Source of the DNA: Actinacidiphila paucisporea
GTDB taxonomy: Bacteria; Actinomycetota; Actinomycetes; Streptomycetales; Streptomycetaceae
Assembly: GCF_900142575.1 (NCBI RefSeq)
Contig: NZ_FRBI01000001.1
Coordinates: 497,014-561,013, forward strand
Length of the DNA stretch: 64,000 nucleotides
Reading direction: 5' to 3'
Below are positions 41,901-50,525 of this stretch, one piece after another. The position numbers and the translations under genes are program-made. Under the pieces are notes generated by a model that saw only the letters and a list, made by a program, of their open reading frames with translations, was not told the DNA's origin and searched no databases. Positions within the stretch are counted from its first letter, which is position 1. Each line of letters opens with the position of its first letter.

Positions 41901-42272
41901 GTTCGCACCGGTGTCCGCGCCCGGGGGCGGCTCGTCGGCGCCCCCGGTGGGCGCGGCGCCGTTCGTGCCGGCCTGCGCGCCGGTGTCGGCGCCCCCGGCG
42001 GCGTCGGGCTCGCCCCCGTCCGCGGCGCTGCCCCTGCCGCGGTTCTCCGCGTCGCCGTCGGCGTCGCTCATTGCGTCCGCCTTGCCCTTTGCGCCGTTCT
42101 TCGAGCTGCCCCTGGGGAGGCCTTTCGCGCCGCCACCGCCGCGGGCGGTGCGGTCCGCGGCGTCGTCGCCGCCGGGCCCGGGCGCGGGCAGCGCTTTACG
42201 GGCGCGGGAGGCCCCTCCGGCCTTGTCCGCGCCCGGCTGATCCGCGTCGGTCTCTTCTTGATCTCGTATCAC
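38982..42272 (-). CDS. Large membrane protein: kinase-like domain fused to LPG-synthase/UPF0104 domain
   Basis: The 1096-aa protein has a low-complexity acidic N-terminus of 215 residues, about six membrane helices (230-420), a protein-kinase-like domain (about 450-700: AHGFFYRAWRRLSLVGG, LKLIAT-like lysine strand, YEHIGGRRLDTLTDDEI, RIAHRRLVGESLLVDRSGRV and FLTDLRGGEIA), a charged coiled coil with EEAEEKSEEKGVSKAERKAE, and a C-terminal LPG-synthase transmembrane domain (about 790-1090) with the PTPGGVGAVE signature. HRRLVGES replaces HRDLKPEN, so the kinase is divergent. The domain pattern suggests a lipid flippase or synthase under regulation. ATG 42272 is used, but an inner start at the end of the acidic region is possible. 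Confidence 0.82.
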   Translation of the reverse strand: MIRDQEETDADQPGADKAGGASRARKALPAPGPGGDDAADRTARGGGGAKGLPRGSSKNGAKGKADAMSDADGDAENRGRGSAADGGEPDAAGGADTGAQAGTNGAAPTGGADEPPPGADTGANGGEPPPGADSEPLTGANGDANGEPPPGANDEAPAAAESANGEPPPAAGSAGSEPRTGAHLSADGDATGGDATGGDATGDDAAGDEHARGDVPEPGPTPVAVDEPLLAARVHRPADLMRFLFGLLGIAVVLAVAGFAHATTTGLETDIAKGTDHAPDALASFAGLTASIAVLIVPVAFAIERLAKRDGLRIADGVLAAVLAHGTALATDLWVTNSAPGPIRDALTHNAPSGTGMTDPVHGYLAPVIAYVTAVGMARRPRWRVALWCVLLLDAFAVLVGGYTTPFSIAVTVLIGWTVAYGTVYAVGSPNVRPTGRQLLAGLRRVGFSAQTARRVQEDRPETADSDRGRGYLVILENGPPLDVTVVDREQQAHGFFYRAWRRLSLVGGITQRRSLLSLRQALEQEALLAYAAIAAGANAPKLIATSELGPDAVMLVYEHIGGRRLDTLTDDEITDTLLRETWTQVRALQSRRIAHRRLVGESLLVDRSGRVFLTDLRGGEIAAGDIVLRMDVAQLLTTMALRVGPERAVASAVAVLGPDAVANSLPLLQPIALSRATRAQLKQLARERAQREREAVLAASASEKHARDLKRAQDAAARAASHGGGVRADVEEAEEKSEEKGVSKAERKAEKRAIEDALEEAREEDLLSRIRQQVLLIRPQAPVEPVRLERIKPRTLITVIAGAFAAYFLLSQLSSVPIGHAIANADWRWAAIAVAGSVASYVAAACALAGFVPERLSLLRTVQAQIAGSFVKLVAPAAVGGVALNTRYLQKAGVRPGLAVASVGASQLVGLGMHVLLLMTFGFITGTEKTPSLSPSRTVMAGLLTAGVLVLVVTAVPALRKFVSTRVRALFAGVVPRMLDVLQRPGKLATGIGGTLMVTVTFVICLDGCVRAFGGHLSYAAVAVVFLAGNALGSAAPTPGGVGAVELALTGGLIAAGLPKEVATPAVLFFRLLTFWLPVLPGWLSFTQLSRRGEL
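41655..41990. repeat. Coding tandem repeats in the acidic head
   Basis: About three 15-bp units (GTCGCGTCGCCGCCG type) at 41661-41712 encode DATGG repeats, and looser GGCGGTTCGCCG units to about 41990 encode GEPPPGA repeats. All are multiples of three, so they can expand without breaking the frame. Confidence 0.65.
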
Positions 42273-42348
42273 CAGTCACCGCCGGGACGATGGTGGCACG
42301 ACCGCTGTCCGGATGGCACCGGAACCCCCCGGTGTCGGTGGTCTGGGG

Positions 42349-42354
42349 CAGGAT
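42349..42354 (+). promoter_or_regulatory. Possible -10 box (CAGGAT) of the ATL gene
   Basis: CAGGAT ends 7 nt before ATG 42362 and is one mismatch from TANNNT. It would make the alkyltransferase-like transcript leaderless. Confidence 0.35.
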
Positions 42355-42361
42355 GGGTCGG

Positions 42362-42733
42362 ATGAGCGAGGAAGACGACCCCGGCACACCCGGTGACTAC
42401 GCGGAGCGGGTGCTCGACACCGTCGACCTGATCCCGGCCGGGCGGGTGATGAGCTACGGCGACATCGCCGAGTGGCTCGGCGAGGGCGGCCCGCGGCAGG
42501 TCGGCCGGGTGCTCGCGCTGTACGGCAGCGGGGTGCCGTGGTGGCGCGTGGTGCGGGCCGACGGCGTCCTGCTGCCCGGCCACGAGCTGGGCGCGCTGGA
42601 CGCCTACCGCGCCGAGGGCACACCGCTGCGGACCGCGGGGCCCGCCACCGAGGGCCACATACCGCGGATCGACATGCGCCGGGCGCGCTGGGACGGGCGC
42701 ACGCCGGGCGCGGACGGCGCCGCCGACGGCTGA
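42362..42733 (+). CDS. Alkyltransferase-like (ATL) DNA-repair protein
   Basis: The 123-aa protein has the MGMT C-terminal fold: ERVLDTVDLIPAGRVMSYGD (recognition helix), EGGPRQVGRVLALYGSGVP, and then PWWRVVRADG where the methyltransferase has PCHRV. The active-site Cys is therefore replaced by Trp, the mark of ATL proteins that bind O6-alkylguanine and hand it to nucleotide excision repair. Rv3204 of M. tuberculosis is in the matching place next to adnA-adnB. ATG 42362 with a CAGGAT -10 box is preferred; ATG 42353 is the alternative. Confidence 0.88.
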   Translation: MSEEDDPGTPGDYAERVLDTVDLIPAGRVMSYGDIAEWLGEGGPRQVGRVLALYGSGVPWWRVVRADGVLLPGHELGALDAYRAEGTPLRTAGPATEGHIPRIDMRRARWDGRTPGADGAADG

Positions 42734-42941
42734 GGGCCGGAAGCTCATGCCCTCAAGCTTCCGCCATCCGGGGCCCGCGCACGGCATCGGCGCCCCGTAA
42801 GGAGTGTCCGGCGTGTCCATGGGCCGCCTGCGGCGCGCGGGGAGCACGGCGTAGCGTCGGGCGAACCCCGCCCCGGGCTGAACCCGCCTCCGCGACCGCA
42901 ACCGCACCACTGCTCGAGCCTCCGAAGAACCGGCGAACCAC

Positions 42942-45900
42942 GTGATCCTGTCTCCCCCTCCCGCCCCGGCGGCCTCCGCGGCCGTCGGCTACCGCCTGCT
43001 GCGCACGCCTCCCGCGCCCGTGGCGCCCCCTGTGCTGGACGCGGCACAGCGGGCGGTGGTTGAGCACAGGGAGGGACCGCTGCTGGTGCTCGCCGGCCCC
43101 GGCACCGGGAAGACGACCACGCTGATCGAGTCGGTGCTGGCCAGGGTGCGGGCGGGCACCGCGCCGGACAGGATCCTGGTCCTCACCTTCAGCCGCAGGG
43201 CCGCGGTCGACCTGCGCGACCGGATGGCCGCGCGCGGCCTCGGCGGGCTCACGGCGAGCACCTTCCACTCCTTCTGCTACGCCCTGGTCCGCGAGCACCA
43301 GCCTGCCGAAGCCTTCCAGGAGCCGGTCAGGCTGCTGTCCGGCGCCGAGCAGGACCTGCTGGTCCGCGAGCTGCTGGCCGGCCAGGCGGCGCTGGAGCGG
43401 GAGGGCCGCGGCCGGGTGCGCTGGCCCGACGACCTGCGGGCCGCGCTCACCACCAGGGGCTTCGCCGACGAGGTGCGCGCGGTGCTGGCCCGCACCCGCG
43501 AACTGGGCCTCGGCCCGGTCGCGCTCGCCGACTTCGCCCACCGCATCGGCCGGCCGGACTGGACCGCGGCGGCGGCCTTCCTCGACGAGTACCTGGAGGT
43601 CACGGAGCTGGGCGGGATGGTCGACTACACGGAGCTTGTGCACCGGGCCGTCCTGCTCGCCTGGCGGCCCGAGGTCCACCAGGAGCTGACCCGGCGCTAC
43701 GACGCGGTCTACGTCGACGAGTACCAGGACACCGACCCGGCCCAGGTGCGGCTGCTGCGGGCACTCGCCGGGCAGGGTCGCACCCTGGTCGCCTTCGGTG
43801 ACCCCGACCAGTCCGTCTACGCCTTCCGCGGCGCCGACATCAACGGCATCCTCGGCTTCCCCGAGCAGTTCCCCCGCCGGGACGGGACGCCGGCCGACGT
43901 CAGCGTCCTGCGCATCTCCCGGCGGGCCCGCGCCGGCCTGCTGGCTGCCACCCGCCACCTGACCGCCCGCATGCCGCTGCCCCGGCTCCCCGCCGACGCG
44001 GTCCGCGCCCACCGCGCCCTGACGGCGCAAGCCCAGGGCGGCACCGTCGACGTCCGCACCTACCCGACCGCGGGCGCCGAGGTCGAGTCCATCGCCGACA
44101 CCCTGCGCCGCGCCCACCTCGAAGACGGCCACGCCTGGCGCACGATGGCCGTCCTCACCCGCACCACCGCCGCCCTCGCCCCCCTGCGCCGCGCCCTGAC
44201 CTCGGCCGGCGTCCCCACCGACCTCCCGCCCGCCACCACCCCCCTCCACACCGACCCGGCCCTCACCCCCCTCCTCCTCGCCCTCCGCCTGGCCGCCACC
44301 TCCCTCCTCCCACCCCCTCAGGCCCCCGAAGGACCCCTGGGCGAGCAGACCGCGGGCGCCCCGCCCCCGCAGCAGCCGGACGTGCCGGCGGACGGCTCCG
44401 CGGGCGCCCCGCCCCCGGAGCAACCGGGCGTGCCGGCGGACGGCGTTTCCTCGGCGCCTTCCGGGGGGCCCGGCGAGGAGGGCGGGGTGGGGTCGTCCGG
44501 AGGCTCCCAGGGCGCTCTCGGCGTATCGGCGGACGGCGTTTCCTCGGGACCTTCCGGGGAGCCCGTCGGAGCTCCCCTGGGCGCTCCCGGCGTGCTGCCG
44601 GACGGCGCTTCCTCCGTTCTTCCCGGGGGGCCTGTCGAGGACGGCGGGGTGGCGGCGCCCGGAGACATCCAGGGCGCGTCCGACGTGCCGCCGGACGGCC
44701 TTCCCTCGGCGCTTCCCGGGGAGCCGGTCGGAGGCGCGTTGGACCCCCCCGGCGTGCCGGCGGACGGTGTTCCCTCCCGGGGACCCGGGGCGTCGGCTTC
44801 GCGGGGGCTCCCCGCGGGTTCGGGGGCGGCCGGGGAGGTCGGGGTCGGGGTTGAGGACGCGTTGACGCTGCTGGCGTCGCCCCTCGGCGGCATGGACGCC
44901 GCCGACCTGCGCCGGCTGGGCAGGGCGCTGCGCGAGGAGGAGCGCGCGGCGGGCGTGGCGGTGCCACGCCCGTCGGACGTGCTGATCGCCGAAGCCGTCG
45001 CCCAGCCGGAGAGGCTGGTCGCCCACGACCCGTCGTACGCCCGCGGCGCCCGCCGCGTGGGTGCGCTGCTGCGGGCGGCCCGCGACACCCTGGCCGGCGG
45101 CGGCACCGCCGAGGACGCCCTGTGGACGTTGTGGAACGGCACCCCGTGGTCGGCCCGCCTGGAGCGGGCCGCCCTGCGCGGCGGCGCGGCGGGCCGCAAC
45201 GCCGACCGCGACCTCGACGCGGTGTGCGCGCTGTTCGAGACCGCCGCCCGCGCGGAGGAGCGCACCGGCGGCCGCGGCGCCCTGAACTTCCTGGAGGAGC
45301 TGTCCGCCCAGGACATCGCGGCGGACACGCTCGGCGGCAGGACCGTACGCCCTGACGCCGTCCAGCTGATGACCGCGCACCGCGCGAAGGGCCTGGAGTG
45401 GCGCCTGGTCGTGGTGGCGGGCGTGCAGGAGGGCGTGTGGCCCGACCTGCGCCGCCGAGGCTCGCTGCTGGAGGCGGACCGGATCGGGCGGGACGGCATC
45501 GCCCCGCCGCTGAGCCAGGGCGCGCTGCTGGCCGAGGAGCGCCGGCTCTTCTACGTCGCCACGACCCGCGCGAGCGAGCGCCTGCTGGTCACGGCCGTGA
45601 AGTCCGCGGCGGACGACGGCGACCAGCCGTCCCGCTTCCTGGCGGAGCTGGGCGTCGCGCCGCAGGACGTGACGCACCGCCCCCGCCGCCCGCTCGCGGT
45701 CGCCGCGCTGGTCGCGGAGCTGCGCGCGACCACTGTCGACCCGGCGGCCTCGCCGGCGCTGCGCGAGGCCGCGGCCCACCGGCTGGCCCGCCTCGCCGCG
45801 CTGAACGACGACGGCCACCCGCTGGTCCCGGCCGCGCACCCGGACCGCTGGTGGGGCCTGTACGAGCCGACCGCCTCCGCGGTGCCACTGCGGGACCGCG

Positions 45901-46706
45901 ACCAGCCGGTGGCGCTGTCGGGCAGCGCCCTGGACCAGCTCGCCAACACCTGCGCCCTGCAGTGGTTCCTGGGCCGCGAGGTCAAGGCGGAGCCGCCCGC
46001 CACCGCCGCCCAGGGCTTCGGCAACGTCGTGCACGTCCTGGCCGACGAGGTCGCCTCGGGCCGCGCCCCGGCCGACCTCGACGTGCTGATGGCCCGGCTG
46101 GACTCCGTATGGGACGCGCTGGCCTTCGACGCGCCCTGGAAGTCCCGGCAGGAGAAGGACAACGCGCGCGCCGCCCTGGAGCGGTTCCTGCGCTGGCACG
46201 TCATGGAGCGCGGCCGCACCCCGGTCGCCACCGAGCACGACTTCGACGTCACCCTTGCCGCGGGCGACGCCCGGGTCCGTATCCGCGGCAGTATGGACCG
46301 GGTCGAGACGGACGCGCAGGGCGCGGCCTATGTCGTGGACTTCAAGACCGGCCGCAGCAAGCCGACCGCCGACCAGGTGGCCCACCACCCGCAGCTGGCG
46401 GTCTACCAGCTGGCCGTACGCGAGGGCGCCGTCGACCCGCTCTTCGGCGGCCGGCCGACGCCTCCGGGCGGCGCGGAGCTGGTGCAGTTGCGGCTGGGCG
46501 CGACCCGCCGCGAGGGCGGCGAGACCCTTCCCGCGGTGCAGCGGCAGGAACCGCTGGCGGGGGAGTGGGCGGAAGAGCTGCTCGCCACCGCGGCCGGCCG
46601 GGTGCTCGACGAGCGTTTCACCCCGGCCGCGGGCCAGCACTGCACGCACTGCGCCTTCCGCGCCGCCTGCACGGCCCGGCCGGAGGGCCGGCACATTGTG
46701 GAGTGA
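42942..46706 (+). CDS. adnA: AdnA-like helicase-nuclease subunit
   Basis: The 1254-aa subunit has a UvrD-type helicase with Walker A AGPGTGKTTT (51-60), YVDEYQDTDPAQ (motif II), GDPDQSVYAFRGAD, LMTAHRAKGLEW (motif V) and YVATTRASERLL (motif VI). A C-terminal RecB-family nuclease has VVDFKTGRS near 1132 and the iron-sulfur cysteines (one in NTCALQWF near 1003, then HCTHCAFRAAC near 1232). With AdnB it resects DNA double-strand breaks in mycobacteria. Residues about 455-640 form a Pro/Gly/Ala low-complexity insertion inside the second helicase domain that I do not expect in the family. GTG 42942 lacks a strong ribosome site. Confidence 0.9.
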   Translation: MILSPPPAPAASAAVGYRLLRTPPAPVAPPVLDAAQRAVVEHREGPLLVLAGPGTGKTTTLIESVLARVRAGTAPDRILVLTFSRRAAVDLRDRMAARGLGGLTASTFHSFCYALVREHQPAEAFQEPVRLLSGAEQDLLVRELLAGQAALEREGRGRVRWPDDLRAALTTRGFADEVRAVLARTRELGLGPVALADFAHRIGRPDWTAAAAFLDEYLEVTELGGMVDYTELVHRAVLLAWRPEVHQELTRRYDAVYVDEYQDTDPAQVRLLRALAGQGRTLVAFGDPDQSVYAFRGADINGILGFPEQFPRRDGTPADVSVLRISRRARAGLLAATRHLTARMPLPRLPADAVRAHRALTAQAQGGTVDVRTYPTAGAEVESIADTLRRAHLEDGHAWRTMAVLTRTTAALAPLRRALTSAGVPTDLPPATTPLHTDPALTPLLLALRLAATSLLPPPQAPEGPLGEQTAGAPPPQQPDVPADGSAGAPPPEQPGVPADGVSSAPSGGPGEEGGVGSSGGSQGALGVSADGVSSGPSGEPVGAPLGAPGVLPDGASSVLPGGPVEDGGVAAPGDIQGASDVPPDGLPSALPGEPVGGALDPPGVPADGVPSRGPGASASRGLPAGSGAAGEVGVGVEDALTLLASPLGGMDAADLRRLGRALREEERAAGVAVPRPSDVLIAEAVAQPERLVAHDPSYARGARRVGALLRAARDTLAGGGTAEDALWTLWNGTPWSARLERAALRGGAAGRNADRDLDAVCALFETAARAEERTGGRGALNFLEELSAQDIAADTLGGRTVRPDAVQLMTAHRAKGLEWRLVVVAGVQEGVWPDLRRRGSLLEADRIGRDGIAPPLSQGALLAEERRLFYVATTRASERLLVTAVKSAADDGDQPSRFLAELGVAPQDVTHRPRRPLAVAALVAELRATTVDPAASPALREAAAHRLARLAALNDDGHPLVPAAHPDRWWGLYEPTASAVPLRDRDQPVALSGSALDQLANTCALQWFLGREVKAEPPATAAQGFGNVVHVLADEVASGRAPADLDVLMARLDSVWDALAFDAPWKSRQEKDNARAALERFLRWHVMERGRTPVATEHDFDVTLAAGDARVRIRGSMDRVETDAQGAAYVVDFKTGRSKPTADQVAHHPQLAVYQLAVREGAVDPLFGGRPTPPGGAELVQLRLGATRREGGETLPAVQRQEPLAGEWAEELLATAAGRVLDERFTPAAGQHCTHCAFRAACTARPEGRHIVE
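44305..44860. repeat. Low-complexity repetitive insertion inside adnA
   Basis: About 185 codons of related 30-60-bp units encode repeats such as GVPADGVSS, GAPPPEQPGVPADG and LPGEPVGG. The flanking helicase sequence is normal. The insertion stays in frame. Confidence 0.75.
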
Positions 46707-46986
46707 CACCGGCGTACGTCCCCGCGCCCGGTAATGGCCGACGTGGGGAGCAGGGACGCCGACCTGCCGGGCGGGCGGGACCTTCGGCGGCCTTCGGCAA
46801 GGCCGCCCTCAGCATCGACCCGGCAACGGGCAAGGCCGCCCTCAGCATCGACCCGGCAACGGCTTCACCGTCTGACCTGCGGCCCACCGGACGACCGGTG
46901 GGCCGACCGGTGGACTGACCGGTGGACTGACCGGTGGACCGACCGGTGGGCCGCAGGTGTCCGCGGCTGCGGATAGCCTCCATAAG
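46707..46986. repeat. adnA-adnB spacer with three repeat families
   Basis: This 280-bp gap contains two copies of a 34-bp sequence (46796-46829 and 46829-46862, period 33, beginning GGCAAGGCCGCCCTCAGC), a hairpin formed by GGCCCACCGG-ACGA-CCGGTGGGCC (46881-46904), and five 12-bp units of type GACCGGTGGRCY (46893-46952), each with an ACCGGT palindrome. It ends at the adnB -10 box. The frame is open in phase with a shadow, but no gene is evident. Confidence 0.8.
46974..46979 (+). promoter_or_regulatory. -10 box (TAGCCT) of adnB, leaderless type
   Basis: TAGCCT ends 7 nt before GTG 46987. It would give adnB a promoter of its own, separate from adnA. Confidence 0.45.
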
Positions 46987-49900
46987 GTGGCAACCCGCAT
47001 CCATTCGCCTGAGCAGCTCAGAGAGCTGCTCGGCATCCCGTTCACCCCGGAGCAGACGGCGTGCATCACCGCGCCGCTCGCGCCGGGCGTGATCGTGGCC
47101 GGAGCGGGTTCCGGCAAGACGACGGTGATGGCCGCGCGGGTGGTGTGGCTGGTCGGCACCGGGCAGGTCGAGCCCGAGCAGGTGCTCGGCCTGACCTTCA
47201 CCAACAAGGCGGCGGGCGAGCTGTCGGAGCGGGTGCGCAAGGCGTTGGCGCAGGCCGGCATCACCGACCGGGACCCGTACGACCCGAGGGTGGAGCCGGG
47301 GGAGGACGGTGAGCAGCCGGCCGCCGGCGACCCGCACATTGCCACGTATCACGCCTTCGCGGGGCAGCTGCTCAAGGACCACGGGATGCGGATCGGCCTG
47401 GAGCCCACCGCCAGGCTGCTGGCCGACGCGACCCGCTACCAGCTGGCCGCCAAGGTGCTGCGGGCCGCGCCGGGGCCGTATCCGGCGCTCACCAAGGGCC
47501 TGCCGACGCTGGTCGGCGATCTGCTCGCGCTGGCCGGCGAGCTGGCCGAGCACCTGGTACCGGCCGAGAAGCTGCGCGCCCACGACACCGCGCTGGCCGC
47601 CGAGCTGGCCGACCTCGACCCGGCGAAACGCGGCAACGCGTGGGTGAAGGACGTGGCGCAGGCGGTCGCCGCCCGCCGGGACCTGGCCGGGCTGGCCGCG
47701 GCCTACCGCGACGACAAGCGGCGCCGCGACCTGCTGGACTTCGGCGACCAGATCGAGCTGTCGGCGCGGCTGGCGCAGACCAGGCCGGAGGTCGGGGCGC
47801 TGCTGCGCGAGCAGTACCGCGTGGTGCTGCTCGACGAGTACCAGGACACCTCGGTCGCCCAGCGGCTGCTGCTCGCGGGGCTGTTCGGTGGCCGCAGCGG
47901 GCACCCGGTGACCGCCGTCGGCGACCCCTGCCAGGCCATCTACGGCTGGCGCGGCGCCTCCGTGGCGAATCTCGACGACTTCCCGCGGCATTTCGCGCAC
48001 CCCGACGGGAGCCCGGCCGACCGCTACTCGCTCAGCGAGAACCGCCGCTCCGGCGGCCGGCTGCTCGACCTGGCCAACACCCTGGCCGCCGAGCTGCGCG
48101 CCCGCCACGAGGGCGTCGAGGCCCTGCGTCCCGCCCCCGGCGCCGAGCGCGCCGGGCAGGTGCGCTGCGCCCTGCTGCCGACCCAGCAGGACGAGACGGC
48201 CTGGCTCGCCGACTCCATCGCCCACCTGGTGGGCACCGGCACACCCCCCGGCGAGATCGCGGTGCTGTGCAGGACCGCGGCACATTTCCCCGAGATCCAC
48301 GCCGCGCTGGTCGGCCGCGACATCCCGGTCGAGGTGGTGGGCCTGTCCGGGCTGCTGCACCTGCCCGAGGTCGCCGACCTGGTCGCGGTGTGCGAGGTGC
48401 TGCACGACCCGACCGCGAACGCCGCCCTGGTCCGGCTGCTGACCGGACCGCGCTGGCGGATCGGCCCCCGCGACCTGGCCCTGCTCGGCCGCCGCGCCCG
48501 GCTGCTCGTACGGTACGGGTCCGCGGGAGGCGACGGGCGCGACGCGCTGGCGGCCGCGGTGGAGGGCGTCGACCCGGCCGAGGTGATCTCGCTCGCGGAC
48601 GCGCTGGAGACCTTCCTGGACGCCGACCCGGACGACGGGCTGCCCTTCTCGCCGGAGGCGCGGGTGCGGTTCGCGCGGCTGGCGGTGGAGATACGGGAGC
48701 TGCGCAGGGCGCTCGCCGACCCGCTGATGGACGTCCTGCACCGGGTGCTGGCCGTCACCGGCCTGGAGGTCGAGCTGTCCGCGTCCCCGCACGCGCTGGC
48801 CGCCCGCCGCCGCGAGACGCTGACGTCGTTCCTGGACGTCGCGGCCGGTTTCGCGGCCCTGGACGGCGAGGCGACGCTGCTGGCCTTCCTCGGCTTCCTG
48901 CACACGGCCGCGCAATACGAGAAGGGTCTGGACAGTTCGCTGCCGGGCGGCGAGAACACGGTGAAGGTGCTCACCGCGCACAAGTCCAAGGGCCTGGAGT
49001 GGGACGTGGTGGCCGTGCCCGGCCTGGTCGCCAAGGGCTTCCCGAGCGAGCGCGGGCGGGAATTGTGGCCGGTCAACGCCAAGGTGCTGCCGCACGGGCT
49101 GCGCGGTGACGCGGCGACACTGCCCGACGTGCCGGAGTGGACGCGCGCCGGGCTGGACGGCTTCCGCGGCGCCATGAAGGAGCACCAGCGCATCGAGGAG
49201 TTGCGGCTCGGCTATGTGACCTTCACCCGGCCGCGCTCCCTGCTGCTCGGCTCGGGCCACTGGTGGGGGCCGACGCAGAAGGCGCCCTTCGGGCCCTCGG
49301 TCTTCCTCGACGCCCTGCGCGAGCACTGCGAGGCCGGCCACGGCGAGATCGAGGTGTGGGCCGAGCCGCCCGCCGAGGGCGCCACGAACCCGGCGCTGGA
49401 CGGCGTCAGGGACCACCCGTGGCCGCTGCCGCTCGACCCGACGGCCCTGCGCAGGCGGCGCTGGGCGGCGCGCACGGTGCTGGCCTACGCGGCCGCCGAG
49501 GAGGCGGCGGGGGAAGTGGAGGACCCGGCGGCGGGAAAGCCGGGGATTCCCGGTGCGCGGGGTGAAGCCGCGGCAATTGCCGCGCCCGGCGGCGCGGGCG
49601 GCACCGCCGACGCCGGGCCCGGCGGCCTCGATCCCGCGGAGGCCAGGCTCGTCGCGTCCTGGGACCGCGACCTGGACGCCCTCGCGGGCGAGCTGCGCCG
49701 GGCGCGGGCGACCGTGCGGGACGTGCCGCTGCCCGCGACGCTCACCGCGAGCCAGGTGATGCGGCTGGCCTCCGACCCCGACGGGCTCGCCCGTGAACTG
49801 GCCCGCCCGCTGCCCCGCCCGCCGGCTCCCGCGGCCCGGCGCGGCACCCGCTTCCACGCCTGGGTCGAGTCGCGCTTCGACGCCCGCCCGCTGTTCGGGC

Positions 49901-50376
49901 CCGAGGACCTGCCCGGGATCGAGGGCGGCGACGACATCGCGGACGAGGCGGACCTGACGGCGCTGAAGGAGGCATTCCTGCGCAGCCCCTACGCCGACCG
50001 CACCCCGCACCGCGTCGAGGTCCCGGTGCACCTCACCCTCGGCGGCCGGGTCGTCAGGGGCCGGATCGACGCGGTCTACCGCGACGGCGACGCATATGGC
50101 CACGCCGAGGCAATGGGCCACGCCGGTGCGATGGGCCACGGGGAAGACGACGGCGACACGTACGAGATCGTCGACTGGAAGACCGGCCGCGTCCCCGCCG
50201 CGTCCGCCGACCCGCTGCAACTGGCGGTCTACCGGCTGGCCTGGGCCGAGCAGCACGGCATCCCGCTGGAGCGGGTCCGCGCCGCCTTCCTCTTCGTCCG
50301 CACCGGCGAGGTGGTCCGCCCCGCGGCCCTGCCGGGACGGGCCGAGCTGGAAAGGCTGCTCGGCGCCGACGACTGA
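46987..50376 (+). CDS. adnB: AdnB-like helicase-nuclease subunit
   Basis: The 1129-aa partner of AdnA has Walker A VAGAGSGKTT (about 36-45), LDEYQDTSVAQ, GDPCQAIYGWRGAS, SENRRSGG, LTAHKSKGLEWDVV, and FTRPRSLLLGSGHWWGP near motif VI. The C-terminal nuclease shows the metal motif EIVDWKTGR near residue 1060 and lacks the Fe-S cysteine set seen in AdnA, as in the mycobacterial pair. It would be the main translocase in double-strand-break resection. GTG 46987 is supported by a -10 box 7 nt upstream; the frame opens at 46957. A 30-residue variable stretch near 850-880 is Gly/Ala-rich. Confidence 0.9.
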   Translation: MATRIHSPEQLRELLGIPFTPEQTACITAPLAPGVIVAGAGSGKTTVMAARVVWLVGTGQVEPEQVLGLTFTNKAAGELSERVRKALAQAGITDRDPYDPRVEPGEDGEQPAAGDPHIATYHAFAGQLLKDHGMRIGLEPTARLLADATRYQLAAKVLRAAPGPYPALTKGLPTLVGDLLALAGELAEHLVPAEKLRAHDTALAAELADLDPAKRGNAWVKDVAQAVAARRDLAGLAAAYRDDKRRRDLLDFGDQIELSARLAQTRPEVGALLREQYRVVLLDEYQDTSVAQRLLLAGLFGGRSGHPVTAVGDPCQAIYGWRGASVANLDDFPRHFAHPDGSPADRYSLSENRRSGGRLLDLANTLAAELRARHEGVEALRPAPGAERAGQVRCALLPTQQDETAWLADSIAHLVGTGTPPGEIAVLCRTAAHFPEIHAALVGRDIPVEVVGLSGLLHLPEVADLVAVCEVLHDPTANAALVRLLTGPRWRIGPRDLALLGRRARLLVRYGSAGGDGRDALAAAVEGVDPAEVISLADALETFLDADPDDGLPFSPEARVRFARLAVEIRELRRALADPLMDVLHRVLAVTGLEVELSASPHALAARRRETLTSFLDVAAGFAALDGEATLLAFLGFLHTAAQYEKGLDSSLPGGENTVKVLTAHKSKGLEWDVVAVPGLVAKGFPSERGRELWPVNAKVLPHGLRGDAATLPDVPEWTRAGLDGFRGAMKEHQRIEELRLGYVTFTRPRSLLLGSGHWWGPTQKAPFGPSVFLDALREHCEAGHGEIEVWAEPPAEGATNPALDGVRDHPWPLPLDPTALRRRRWAARTVLAYAAAEEAAGEVEDPAAGKPGIPGARGEAAAIAAPGGAGGTADAGPGGLDPAEARLVASWDRDLDALAGELRRARATVRDVPLPATLTASQVMRLASDPDGLARELARPLPRPPAPAARRGTRFHAWVESRFDARPLFGPEDLPGIEGGDDIADEADLTALKEAFLRSPYADRTPHRVEVPVHLTLGGRVVRGRIDAVYRDGDAYGHAEAMGHAGAMGHGEDDGDTYEIVDWKTGRVPAASADPLQLAVYRLAWAEQHGIPLERVRAAFLFVRTGEVVRPAALPGRAELERLLGADD

Positions 50377-50525
50377 CCGGACCGGGCGGCATGGGCGCCT
50401 GGCGGACCCGTACCGGTGCCGCGGGCGCTGCCGGGCTAGGCTGCTGGTGACGCGCCCACCTCGGACGACGTGGCGTAGCCGAACCGTCACTGGGAATTTC
50501 CCGGACGGCAGGCGGTTGGGACCGG

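Noticed and set aside
44305..44860. Frameshift or assembly error in adnA
   Set aside because: The frame is intact and motifs continue on both sides, so it reads as a real in-frame insertion.
42753..46709. 1318-residue minus-strand open frame
   Set aside because: It is the GC shadow of adnA; its Arg/Gly/Ala/Val/His-rich product has no domain and the sense gene has complete helicase and nuclease motifs.
46893..46952. 12-bp tandem repeats as a CRISPR or iteron origin
   Set aside because: There are no spacers and no rep gene, and the units lie between two repair genes.
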